NCBI GenBank assembly: GCA_001971685.1
Contig: CP019326.1
Span: 3,782,001 to 3,846,000 of the forward strand
Reading direction: 5' to 3'
Length of the DNA: 64,000 bases
DNA from: Halomonas sp. 1513
Lineage (GTDB): Bacteria; Pseudomonadota; Gammaproteobacteria; Pseudomonadales; Halomonadaceae
This document shows positions 41,845-50,171 of this stretch, piece after piece. The position numbers and the translations under genes were made by a program. A model generated the notes under the pieces. That model had not been told where the DNA came from. It saw only the letters and a program-made list of their open reading frames with translations, and searched no databases. Numbering within the stretch: position 1 is the stretch's first letter; the number at the start of each line of letters is the position of its first letter.

Positions 41845-41881
41845 CTATACCTGATAGTCTAGCGGACATCTTCTCAACGAC

Positions 41882-42916
41882 ATGGACAGCGCCATGCCTC
41901 CATCCACTTCAAGCATAGCGGTGATCGGCGCCGGTATCGCGGGCTTGAGCTGCGCCCGCGCGCTGTCCGCCGCCGGCTACCCGGTCACCCTGTTCGACAA
42001 GGCTCGCGGCCCCGGCGGGCGCCTCTCCAGCCGCCGCGCTCCGGGTGCCATCGTCGACCTCGGCGCGCAGTATTTCACCGCCCGCGACCCGGCCTTTCAG
42101 GCTCAGCTCAACGATTGGCTCGAGCAGGGGCTGGTCGCGCCCTGGCCCACCTCGCTGTGGCGCAGCGAGGCCGGGGGCTGGCAGCGCCACACCGACGACC
42201 AGCCACGCTACTCTGCGGTGCCGCGCATGAGCGCCCTGACCCGTCGTCTCGCCGAAGGCCTCCAGGTGGTGAGCGAGTCGCGCATCCTAGGCCTCGTGCA
42301 GCAATCCGACGACTGGTACCTCGACGACGATCGGGGGCATCGCCACGGCCCCTTCCAGCGCGTGGCGATCAGCGCGCCAGCGCCCCAGGCCGAGGCGTTG
42401 GTCGCAGCCCACGACCACACCCTGGCAGACGCCTGCCGCCGCGTCGAGCAGTCGCCCTGCTGGGCCGGCTATGCGCTGTTCGACTCCCCCCTGCCGGCGC
42501 TCATCGGCGTCGACAACGACTGGCAGGCGGCATTCATCAATCAGGGCCCGCTGCGCTTCGTGGCACGCAACCACCTCAAGCCGGGCCGCGCCGAGCAGGG
42601 CGAGAGCCTGACCCTGCTGGCCACCGCCGAGTGGAGCCAGACGTGGCTGGAACAACCCGCCGAGCAGGTCGCCGAGGCACTCTACGCGGCCCTGCTGGAG
42701 CAGCTGCCCGGCCACGTGCAGCCGGCTGCCCCGCGGCTGCTGTCGGCGCACCGTTGGCGCTATGCTCAGCCGCGCAGCGCCGCAGCGGGCCCGGGCTTTC
42801 GCCTCGGTCAGGCCGGCCTGGCGCTGTGCGGCGATGGCTGGCTGGGCCCACGGGTGGAGGATGCCTGGTGCTCCGGGCAGCGCCTCGCCGAGCATTGGCT
42901 GAACGCCCACGCTTGA
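41882..42916 (+). CDS. Renalase-like FAD/NAD(P)-binding oxidoreductase
   Basis: 344-residue flavoprotein with an N-terminal dinucleotide-binding motif (VIGAGIAGLSCARALSAAG) and the amine-oxidase/renalase pattern (FDKARGPGGRLSSRR, DLGAQYFTARD), ending in LCGDGWLGPRVEDAWCSG, where FAD is closed over. Related bacterial renalases oxidise dihydro isomers of NAD(P)H; that activity is inferred. The ATG at 41894 is an alternative start. It lies directly before the LitR-like operon but ends ~150 bp upstream of that gene's start. Confidence 0.82.
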   Translation: MDSAMPPSTSSIAVIGAGIAGLSCARALSAAGYPVTLFDKARGPGGRLSSRRAPGAIVDLGAQYFTARDPAFQAQLNDWLEQGLVAPWPTSLWRSEAGGWQRHTDDQPRYSAVPRMSALTRRLAEGLQVVSESRILGLVQQSDDWYLDDDRGHRHGPFQRVAISAPAPQAEALVAAHDHTLADACRRVEQSPCWAGYALFDSPLPALIGVDNDWQAAFINQGPLRFVARNHLKPGRAEQGESLTLLATAEWSQTWLEQPAEQVAEALYAALLEQLPGHVQPAAPRLLSAHRWRYAQPRSAAAGPGFRLGQAGLALCGDGWLGPRVEDAWCSGQRLAEHWLNAHA

Positions 42917-42994
42917 GCATGCCGGCAGCGCCACTCAGCGTTTGCGACTCAAGCCTCGCCGTTGGCCGCCGGCAGCGCTAGAATAGCCCCGCTT

Positions 42995-43018
42995 TGTACA
43001 GGGGCATTGCCTTGTACA
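42995..43018 (+). promoter_or_regulatory. LitR-type operator TGTACA-N12-TGTACA
   Basis: Two perfect TGTACA hexamers (42995-43000 and 43013-43018) are separated by exactly 12 bp, 45 bp before the regulator's start. This fits the T(G/A)TACA-N12-TGTA(C/T)A consensus I recall for class II LitR of Pseudomonas putida. A -35-like TTGTAC (43012-43017) with TAAACG 17 bp on (43035-43040) would place the promoter over the downstream half, so binding should repress. Confidence 0.7.
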
Positions 43019-43063
43019 ACATTTTGCACCATCCTAAACGTCAGATACGCCAAGGTGATCGCC

Positions 43064-44014
43064 ATGATTGATCACCCCTATGAACGAGAGGCCTCAGAGC
43101 GCATGAGTGACAAGGCGACCCATCCGGCCGATGCGCCGCTCTACCCGATCCGTGAAGTCTCGCGCCTGACCGGCGTGAACTCGGTTACCCTGCGCGCCTG
43201 GGAGCGCCGCTACGCCTTGATCTGCCCGCAGCGCACGCCCAAGGGGCACCGCCTGTATGCCCGTGATGACATCCAGCGCATCGAAAGCATCCTGCAGTGG
43301 CTCAACCGCGGGGTGCCGGTCAGCCAGGTGCGCGAGCTGCTCGACCAGCCCAGCACCGTCGAGGCCCCGGAGCCTGCCGCCGGCGACTGGCCCAGCCAGC
43401 GCCAGCAGCTGATCGCCGCCGTCGAGAGCCTCGACCTGGTGCGCCTCGATAGCCTTTATAACCAGTGCATGGCGCTCTATCCGGTCAGCACCTGCCTCAG
43501 CGAACTGTTCAAGCCGGTGGTCGAAGCGCTCGAAGAGCACTGGGACGAGCAGCTCGGCGCGACCCTCCAGCGGCGGACCCTGGAGGCGTTCCTGCGCACC
43601 CGCATCGGCACCCGGCTGTATCACGCCAACCTCAATAGCCAGGCCGCCACCCTGTTGATCAACCGCCTGCCCGACGACCACGGCACGCTGTGGGATCTGC
43701 TGGTGGCGCTGGCCGCCAGTCAGGCGGGGTATCGGGTACAGCTGTTCGATGCGCCGCTGCCGCTCAACGAGCTGCCGCTGGCGGTGGAGCGCCTCAAAGC
43801 CGGCGCGCTACTGCTGTGCAGCGGCCACTCCGAGCGCGCCGACCTGGTACGCCGCCAGCTGCCGCGCCTCGCCGAGCAGCTCGAGGTACCGGTGGGCCTG
43901 TGTGGCCCCATCGCTCGGATCCGCGCCGGCGATCTCGCCGATAGCCAGGTCGCGGTGCTCGGCGACGACCCGCTGCAGGCCATGACGCGCCTGGCGCCGC
44001 TACTGCGCGCCTGA
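43064..44014 (+). CDS. litR: MerR-family regulator with degenerate B12-binding domain (class II LitR-like)
   Basis: 316-residue regulator. The N-terminal MerR winged HTH (about residues 27-95: PIREVSRLTGVNSVTLRAWERRY, PKGHRLY) is followed by a cobalamin-binding-type region (about 110-316). CarH/LitR photosensors carry W-x9-EH; here W160 is followed by Arg-Arg (170-171). In the D-x-H-x2-G element His206 remains, but the +3 Gly is Leu209. Adenosylcobalamin binding is therefore doubtful, as in class II LitR of Pseudomonas. The start at 43064 has AAGGTGA; the ATG at 43103 is an alternative. It is first in an operon with photolyase and lipid genes. Confidence 0.85.
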   Translation: MIDHPYEREASERMSDKATHPADAPLYPIREVSRLTGVNSVTLRAWERRYALICPQRTPKGHRLYARDDIQRIESILQWLNRGVPVSQVRELLDQPSTVEAPEPAAGDWPSQRQQLIAAVESLDLVRLDSLYNQCMALYPVSTCLSELFKPVVEALEEHWDEQLGATLQRRTLEAFLRTRIGTRLYHANLNSQAATLLINRLPDDHGTLWDLLVALAASQAGYRVQLFDAPLPLNELPLAVERLKAGALLLCSGHSERADLVRRQLPRLAEQLEVPVGLCGPIARIRAGDLADSQVAVLGDDPLQAMTRLAPLLRA

Positions 44015-44053
44015 CCCGTCGCGGCACTGCCCTGCCGAACAAGGATCTCCGCC

Positions 44054-45469
44054 ATGAACGCTCCCCGCCTGGTGTGGTTCCGCAGCGACCTGCGCACCCA
44101 TGACAACACCGCCCTCGCCGAGGCCGCCGCCCGCGGCCCGGTGATTGCGGTGTTCCTGCGCTGCCTCGAGCAGTGGCAGCAGCACGGCCACGGCGCCAAC
44201 AAGCTCGACTTCTGGGGACGCGGCGTGGCCGCCCTACGCGACGACCTGTCCGGGCTGAATATCCCGTTGCTGCACCGCGATATCGGCCGTTTCGACGCCG
44301 CCCCCGAGGCCTTGCTGGCGATCGCCCGCGAGCACGGCGCCTGTGCACTGCACGTCAACGCCGAATACCCCCTCGACGAACGGCGCCGCGACGAGCAGGT
44401 GGCCGCCGCCTTCGACGAGGCTGGCCTGGCGTTCCATGCCCACCGCGACGCGGTGACGTTCAGCCCCGGCGAACTGCTTACCGGCCAGGGCGACTATTAC
44501 AGCGTGTTCACGCCCTTCGCCAAGGCCTGGCACCGCCAGGTCGACGCGGAGCGCCTTCGCCTGCGCGAGACACCGGCGCCCCAGGCGCGCCTGGCAATCG
44601 AGAGCGACCCACTACCGGCGCTGCCCAGCCTCAACGATTCGCCGGTCGACGGCCGCTACTGGCCGGCAGGCCAGGGCCCCGCCGCCGATCGCCTGGAGCG
44701 CTTCCTGCGCTACCGCGGCAAGCACTATCACCAGCAGCGCGACTTCCCGGCGGTGCGCGGCACCAGCGAGCTATCGCCCTACCTGGCGCTGGGCATGATC
44801 TCGCACCGCCAGTGCCTGCAGGCGGTGCTCAGCGAGAACGTCGGCCAGCTGGCCGACGGCGATGCCGGCCTCAGCGCCTGGGTCAGCGAGCTGATCTGGC
44901 GCGAGTTCTATCAGCATATCGTGGTCGGCTTCCCGCGCGTGTGCCGCCATCGCGCCTTTCAGCAGCACACCGAAGCCCTCGCCTGGCGCGACGACGACGC
45001 GGGCTTCGCCGCCTGGTGCGAAGGCCGCACCGGCTATCCGCTGGTCGACGCCGCCATGCGCCAACTGGTCCGGACCGGCTGGATGCACAATCGCCTGCGC
45101 ATGGTCACGGCGATGTTCCTGACCAAGCATCTGCTGATCGACTGGCGCCGCGGCGAACGCTTCTTCCTGCGCCACCTGGTCGACGGCGAGTTTGCCGCCA
45201 ACAACGGCGGCTGGCAGTGGGCGGCCTCCACCGGGACCGACGCGGCGCCCTACTTTCGCATCTTCAACCCCACCACCCAGTCGACACGCTTCGACCCGCA
45301 GGCCGATTTCATCACCGAATTTGTACCCGAATTGTCCAGCTTACCCACCAAGAAGCGCCACGCGCCCGTCGGCGACCTCCTCGACAGCGCCGATTATCCG
45401 CCCCCCATCGTCGACCACAAGGCCGCTCGAGCGCGTGCGCTGGACGCGTTCAAAGCGCTGAAAGACTGA
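44054..45469 (+). CDS. phrB: Deoxyribodipyrimidine (CPD) photolyase, class I
   Basis: 471-residue flavoprotein that repairs cyclobutane pyrimidine dimers with blue light. It has an N-terminal antenna-binding alpha/beta domain (PRLVWFRSDLRTHDNTAL) and a C-terminal FAD domain with WVSELIWREFYQHI and GGWQWAASTGTDAAPYFRIF, including the tryptophans that bind the dimer and carry electrons. The start has AAGGA upstream, 39 nt after the litR stop, so it is probably cotranscribed. Confidence 0.96.
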   Translation: MNAPRLVWFRSDLRTHDNTALAEAAARGPVIAVFLRCLEQWQQHGHGANKLDFWGRGVAALRDDLSGLNIPLLHRDIGRFDAAPEALLAIAREHGACALHVNAEYPLDERRRDEQVAAAFDEAGLAFHAHRDAVTFSPGELLTGQGDYYSVFTPFAKAWHRQVDAERLRLRETPAPQARLAIESDPLPALPSLNDSPVDGRYWPAGQGPAADRLERFLRYRGKHYHQQRDFPAVRGTSELSPYLALGMISHRQCLQAVLSENVGQLADGDAGLSAWVSELIWREFYQHIVVGFPRVCRHRAFQQHTEALAWRDDDAGFAAWCEGRTGYPLVDAAMRQLVRTGWMHNRLRMVTAMFLTKHLLIDWRRGERFFLRHLVDGEFAANNGGWQWAASTGTDAAPYFRIFNPTTQSTRFDPQADFITEFVPELSSLPTKKRHAPVGDLLDSADYPPPIVDHKAARARALDAFKALKD

Positions 45470-45503
45470 TCTTCCACCGCCACTACTAGACGCGAGATAC
45501 GCC

Positions 45504-45950
45504 ATGCACCGGGACCCGACCCTGGAGTCGTTCTGCGACTTCTACAATAAGCTCGACAAAACCTCTACAAATATGCTGCCAGAGGTATACACTAGGGACG
45601 TGGTGTTCCAAGATCCTCTGCATCGCATCACCGGGATCGAGGCCCTGATCGGCTACTTCGAGCGACTCTATGCCAACGTCGAGGCGTGCCATTTCGACTT
45701 CGGCGAGCGTCAACGCCACGCCGACACCGCCTTCGTCACCTGGACCATGACGCTGCGTCATCCCAGGCTCGCCGGCGGACGGGACTACCACGTCGAGGGC
45801 TGTTCGCGGCTGCGCTTCGCCGCCAGCGAGGGCCCTCACGGTGAGCGGGTCTGTCATCATCGTGATTACTTCGATGCCGGCGCCCTGCTCTACGAACGAC
45901 TGCCGCTGCTCGGCAGCGTGATTCGCCAGGTCAAACGCCGCGCGGGGTAG
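45504..45950 (+). CDS. NTF2-like (SnoaL-type) protein, unknown function
   Basis: 148-residue protein of the NTF2-like cone fold. Conserved features are the FYNKLDKTST start helix, YTRDVVFQDPLHRITG, and HHRDYFDAGALLYERLP near the C-terminus. Such folds are small enzymes or carriers. Its family recurs beside SDR, FAD oxidoreductase, DUF1365 and Cfa-like genes in proteobacteria, which ties it to this lipid-modification set. SD is weak. The gene sits 34 nt after phrB. Confidence 0.75.
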   Translation: MHRDPTLESFCDFYNKLDKTSTNMLPEVYTRDVVFQDPLHRITGIEALIGYFERLYANVEACHFDFGERQRHADTAFVTWTMTLRHPRLAGGRDYHVEGCSRLRFAASEGPHGERVCHHRDYFDAGALLYERLPLLGSVIRQVKRRAG

Positions 45951-46040
45951 GCGCCGAGACAGACTGCGCATCCAATCACGCCCCGGCCGCGTACATGATC
46001 AGGACGGCTACCGCCGTCGAATCGTTGGCCAGGAGGGGGT

Positions 46041-46850
46041 ATGACCACACTGCAACACTCGCGCCGCATCTGGTTGACCGGGGCCACCTCCGGCATCGGC
46101 CTGGCGCTCGCCGAGCGCCTGCTGGCCGACGGCCACCGCGTGGCGCTGAGCGCGCGCAATGTCGACAAGCTCAACGCCCTGGCGTCGCGCTTCGACCAGG
46201 CGCAGATGGTACCGCTCGATGTGTCGGATCGCGGTGCCGTGCGCGCCGCGGGCCAGCGTCTCGAGACGCAGCTGGGCGGCCTCGACGTGGTGATCCTCAA
46301 TGCCGGCACCTGCGAGTACCTCGATGCGCGCCACTTCGACGTCGACCTGGTCGAGCGCGTGTTTGCGCCGAACTTCTTCGGTGCCCTCTACGCCATGGAG
46401 GCCGCGCTGCCGCTGATGCGCCGTGCCCGCGACCATGACGGCATCCGCCCGCTGCTGGCCGCCACTTCGAGCGCCTCGGCCTATGTGCCACTGCCCCGCG
46501 CCGAGGCCTACGGCGCCTCCAAGGCGGCGCTCAGCTACTTCCTGGAGTCGCTGCGCCTCGACCTCGACGCCGAAGGCATCGACGTCAGCGTGATTCATCC
46601 CGGCTTCGTCAAGACGCCGCTCACCGATCGCAACGACTTCCCGATGCCGATGCGGATCAGCGCAGAAAAGGCCGCCGAGGCCATCGTCAAGGGCCTCGAG
46701 CGTCGCCAGCTCGACATCCATTTTCCGCGCCGCTTCACCAACCTGGTAAGACTGATGGGCATCCTCCCGCCGTCGCTGCGGCGGCGCCTCGGCCTGCGCA
46801 TGGTCAGCGATACACAGGTTGACGGGCAGATCCGCGGGGGTGACGCATGA
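46041..46850 (+). CDS. Short-chain dehydrogenase/reductase
   Basis: 269-residue classical SDR: TGATSGIG cofactor motif at about residues 13-20, NAG at ~92-94, catalytic Ser in TSSASAY and Y-x3-K in YGASK. The C-terminal extension (FPRRFTNLVRLMGILP) is hydrophobic and could touch the membrane. The start has AGGAGG just upstream. The stop overlaps the next gene by 4 bp (ATGA). Confidence 0.88.
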   Translation: MTTLQHSRRIWLTGATSGIGLALAERLLADGHRVALSARNVDKLNALASRFDQAQMVPLDVSDRGAVRAAGQRLETQLGGLDVVILNAGTCEYLDARHFDVDLVERVFAPNFFGALYAMEAALPLMRRARDHDGIRPLLAATSSASAYVPLPRAEAYGASKAALSYFLESLRLDLDAEGIDVSVIHPGFVKTPLTDRNDFPMPMRISAEKAAEAIVKGLERRQLDIHFPRRFTNLVRLMGILPPSLRRRLGLRMVSDTQVDGQIRGGDA

Positions 46851-48148
46851 CGTCGGGGCAGCGCATCGCCATCGTCGGCAGCGGTATCAGCGGCATGGCC
46901 GCGGGCCACTATCTCGCCGCCCGGCACGAGGTGACGCTGTTCGAGGCCGATAGCCGGCTCGGCGGCCATACCGCCACCGTCGACGTCGGCCTCGATGGCC
47001 GCGACTACGCCATCGACACCGGCTTCATCGTCTTCAACGACTGGACCTACCCGCACTTTCAACAGCTGTTGGCCAGCCTCGGCGTGGCCAGCCAGCCCAC
47101 CGAGATGAGTTTCTCGGTACACGAGACCGGGCGCGACTTCGAGTACAACGGCCACACCCTGGCGTCGCTGTTCGCCCAGCGCCGCAACCTGCTGAATCCG
47201 CGCTTTTACCGCATGCTGCGCGATATCCTGCGCTTCAACCGCCAGGCAAGCGCCGACCTTGCCGCCGAACGCCTCGACCCGGCCATGACCCTGGGCGACT
47301 ATCTCGCGGCCGGCGGCTACGGCGAGGACTTCCGTACTCGCTATCTGCTGCCCATGGGCGCCGCCATCTGGTCGGCGAGCATAGGCGACCTGATGGCCTT
47401 TCCGCTGCAGTTCTTCGTGCGCTTCTTCCGCCATCACGGGCTGCTGTCGGTCAGCCACCGCCCCCAGTGGTACACCCTGGTGGGCGGCTCGCGCGCCTAT
47501 ATCCCGGCACTCACGACCGCCTACCGCGAGCGCATTCGCCTGGCAAGCCCGGTTCAGGCGATACGCCGCGACGCCCAGGGCGTGACGCTGACCAGCCGCC
47601 ACGGCGAGGAGCGCTTCGACCAGGTGGTGCTGGCCTGCCACGCCGACCAGGCGCTGGCCATGCTCAGCGACCCGAGCGACGCCGAACGCGAGATCCTTGC
47701 CGCGCTGCCGTATCAATCCAATCAGGTGGTCCTGCACACCGACACTCGGCTGCTGCCGCGGCGGCGGCGCGCCTGGGCCAGCTGGAACTATCGCCTCGAC
47801 GGCCGCGACGCCGATGCCCGGGTCTCGGTGACCTACGACATGAATATCCTCCAGCGCCTCGAGGCCCCGCACACCTTCTGCGTGACGCTCAACGACAGCG
47901 ACGCCATCGACCCGCAGAAGGTGCTGGGGCGCTTCGACTACGCCCACCCCCAGTTCACCCTCGCCGGCGAGGCGGCCAAGGCGCGCCACGCCGAGATCTC
48001 CGGCAACCAGCGCCGCACCCACTTCTGCGGCGCCTACTGGCGCAGCGGCTTCCATGAGGACGGCGTATGGAGCGCGCTGCGCGTGGCCCAGGCGCTGGGC
48101 AGCGATGCCCTGCCCGCCGCCGCGCCAGCCGTGGAGCAGCGCGTATGA
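46847..48148 (+). CDS. FAD-dependent oxidoreductase (amine-oxidase/desaturase-like) of the lipid cluster
   Basis: 433-residue flavoprotein with an N-terminal FAD motif (IVGSGISGMAAGHYLAA), a second block (RLGGHTATVDV) as in amine oxidases and phytoene-desaturase relatives, and a C-terminal CGAYWRSGFHEDGVWSALRVAQ segment. Relatives sit with Cfa-like methyltransferases and DUF1365 proteins. A role in oxidising or desaturating a phospholipid acyl chain is plausible but inferred. It overlaps both neighbours by 4 bp. Confidence 0.85.
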   Translation: MTSGQRIAIVGSGISGMAAGHYLAARHEVTLFEADSRLGGHTATVDVGLDGRDYAIDTGFIVFNDWTYPHFQQLLASLGVASQPTEMSFSVHETGRDFEYNGHTLASLFAQRRNLLNPRFYRMLRDILRFNRQASADLAAERLDPAMTLGDYLAAGGYGEDFRTRYLLPMGAAIWSASIGDLMAFPLQFFVRFFRHHGLLSVSHRPQWYTLVGGSRAYIPALTTAYRERIRLASPVQAIRRDAQGVTLTSRHGEERFDQVVLACHADQALAMLSDPSDAEREILAALPYQSNQVVLHTDTRLLPRRRRAWASWNYRLDGRDADARVSVTYDMNILQRLEAPHTFCVTLNDSDAIDPQKVLGRFDYAHPQFTLAGEAAKARHAEISGNQRRTHFCGAYWRSGFHEDGVWSALRVAQALGSDALPAAAPAVEQRV

Positions 48149-48906
48149 GCCTGCCGCGCTCGCGCATCTACCGTGGCCAGCTGCGTCATCGGCGCTTCAC
48201 GCCACGCGCCCATGCATTCAGCTACCAGGTGTGGATGGCCTGGCTCGACCTCGACGAGCTGCCGGCGCTGTTCGATGGCGTACCGGGGTACAGCGCGCGG
48301 CGCCCGGCGCTGGCGCGTTTCCGCCGCGCGGACTATCTCGCCCCCCACGACCAACCGCTGGCCGACGCCGTTCGCGAGGAGCTGACCCGCCAGCTGGGCA
48401 GCGCACCGGACGGGCGCATCTGCGTGCTGACCCAGCTGCGCACCCTCGGCATGGGGTTCAATCCGATCTCGCTCTACTACGCCTACGACCGCCACGGTGC
48501 CCTGCGCGCGGTGCTCGGCGAGGTCAGCAACACGCCCTGGGGCGAGCGCCAGCGCTACGCCTGTGCGGTGGACCCGGCACGCCATAGCCATGCCGCAGAG
48601 TTCGACAAGGCGATGCACGTGTCGCCCTTCAACCCCATGGACATGACCTACCGCTGGCGCTTCAACGCCCCGGGGCAGCAACTGATGATGCATATGGAGA
48701 ACTGGAAGGACGAGCGCTGCCACTTCGACGCCACCCTGACCCTGGAGGCGCGCCCGGCGACCCGCGGCGTGCTGCTGGCCACCCTGGCGCGCCAGCCGTG
48801 GATGAGTCTCAAGACCCTGGCCGGCATCCATTTCGAGGCGCTGAGGCTGTGGGCCAAGGGCGTCCCCGTTCATGATCACCCCCATCGCGAGGAGACACCG
48901 TCGTGA
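48145..48906 (+). CDS. DUF1365 family protein
   Basis: 253-residue DUF1365 protein. The family's opening (IYRGQLRHRRFTPRAHAFSY), FNPISLYYAYD and FNPMDMTYRWRF blocks are present. Function is unknown; homologues in the Rhodobacter sigma-E/ChrR singlet-oxygen regulon (RSP1090, as recalled) affect that response. The start overlaps the preceding stop (ATGA), with GGAG upstream. It overlaps the next gene by 4 bp. Confidence 0.85.
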   Translation: MSLPRSRIYRGQLRHRRFTPRAHAFSYQVWMAWLDLDELPALFDGVPGYSARRPALARFRRADYLAPHDQPLADAVREELTRQLGSAPDGRICVLTQLRTLGMGFNPISLYYAYDRHGALRAVLGEVSNTPWGERQRYACAVDPARHSHAAEFDKAMHVSPFNPMDMTYRWRFNAPGQQLMMHMENWKDERCHFDATLTLEARPATRGVLLATLARQPWMSLKTLAGIHFEALRLWAKGVPVHDHPHREETPS

Positions 48907-50171
48907 GTACGACACGCTCTGCCACCTCACCGGACCTGCCGCGTCACGGCAGCCGTCTGATCCGTCTCGTCAAGCCGCGCCTGCTGGCTCAGCTGGACGC
49001 CCTGGAAGGCGGCCAGGTCACCTTGATCGAAGGTGACCACTGCCAGCGGCTGGGCCGCGGGGGCCCGCTCAAGGCCACGATCCGCGTGCAGCGTCATGCG
49101 GCCTGGAAGCGCCTGGCGCTGGGCGGCACCGTGGGTGCCGCCGAGGCCTACATGGACGGCGACTGGGACTGCGACGATCTGGTCGCCCTGACGCGGCTGT
49201 TTGCCGCCAACCTGGAGCGCGTCAACGGCGAGGTCGAGAACGGCAGCGCGCGACTCGGCCGCTGGCTGCTGACGGCGCTCTACGGCCTGCAGCGCAACAC
49301 CCTGCAGGGCTCGAAACGCAATATCTCGGCCCACTACGACCTCGGCAATGACCTGTTCGAGACCTTCCTCGATCGCCAGCACTGGATGTACTCGAGCGCG
49401 CTCTTTCCCCATGCCGAGGCCAGCCTCGAGGAGGCCTCGACCCACAAGCTCGATGTGATGCTCGACAAGCTCGACGTGCGCCCCCACCACCACCTGCTGG
49501 AGATCGGCACCGGCTGGGGGGGGCTTGCCATTCACGCCGCCAAGACGCGCGGCTGCCGGGTCACCACCACCACCATCTCCGCCGAGCAGTATGCCCACAC
49601 CGCGCGGCGCATCGAGACCGAAGGGCTCGGCGATCAGATCACGCTGCTGCAACAGGACTATCGCGAGCTGGAGGGGCGCTACGACCGGCTGATCTCGGTG
49701 GAGATGATCGAGGCGGTCGGCCATCAGTATCTCGACACCTACCTGGCCACCCTCGACCGACTGCTCAGCGATGACGGCCAGGCCATGCTGCAGGCGATCA
49801 CCATCCGCGATCAGCGCTTCGAGGCGGCCAAGCGCGAGATGGACTTCATCAAACGCTATATCTTCCCCGGCGGCTTCCTGCCTTCCCATCACGCCATTCT
49901 CGCCAGCCTCAGCCGGCGTACCAGCCTCAACGTGCTGGCGCTGGATGAGATCGGCCTGCACTACGCACGCACCCTGCGCGAGTGGCGCCAGCGCTTCGAG
50001 GCCAGCCTCGACACCATTCGCCGCATGGGCTACGACGAGCGCTTCATCCGCATGTGGCGCTACTACCTGTGCTACTGCGAGGGCGGCTTCCTGGAGCGCA
50101 CCATCGGCACCTGCCACCTGCTGCTGGCCAAGCCCGGGGCACGCCCGGCACCGCTGACCGGCGCCGTATGA
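48903..50171 (+). CDS. Cfa-like S-adenosylmethionine-dependent fatty acid methyltransferase
   Basis: 422-residue member of the cyclopropane fatty acid synthase family, with SAM motif LLEIGTGWGGLAIHAA (198-213) and KRNISAHYDLGNDLF. Compared with E. coli Cfa bicarbonate ligands (C139, E239, H266, I268, Y317), Glu270, Ile299 and Tyr354 align. The Cys is Ser165 (YSSALF) and the His is Gln297 (MLQAIT). It may therefore methylate an unsaturated acyl chain, as UfaM does in furan fatty acid synthesis, rather than close a cyclopropane. The start is GTG, overlapping DUF1365 by 4 bp, with GAGGAG upstream. Confidence 0.85.
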   Translation: MSTTRSATSPDLPRHGSRLIRLVKPRLLAQLDALEGGQVTLIEGDHCQRLGRGGPLKATIRVQRHAAWKRLALGGTVGAAEAYMDGDWDCDDLVALTRLFAANLERVNGEVENGSARLGRWLLTALYGLQRNTLQGSKRNISAHYDLGNDLFETFLDRQHWMYSSALFPHAEASLEEASTHKLDVMLDKLDVRPHHHLLEIGTGWGGLAIHAAKTRGCRVTTTTISAEQYAHTARRIETEGLGDQITLLQQDYRELEGRYDRLISVEMIEAVGHQYLDTYLATLDRLLSDDGQAMLQAITIRDQRFEAAKREMDFIKRYIFPGGFLPSHHAILASLSRRTSLNVLALDEIGLHYARTLREWRQRFEASLDTIRRMGYDERFIRMWRYYLCYCEGGFLERTIGTCHLLLAKPGARPAPLTGAV

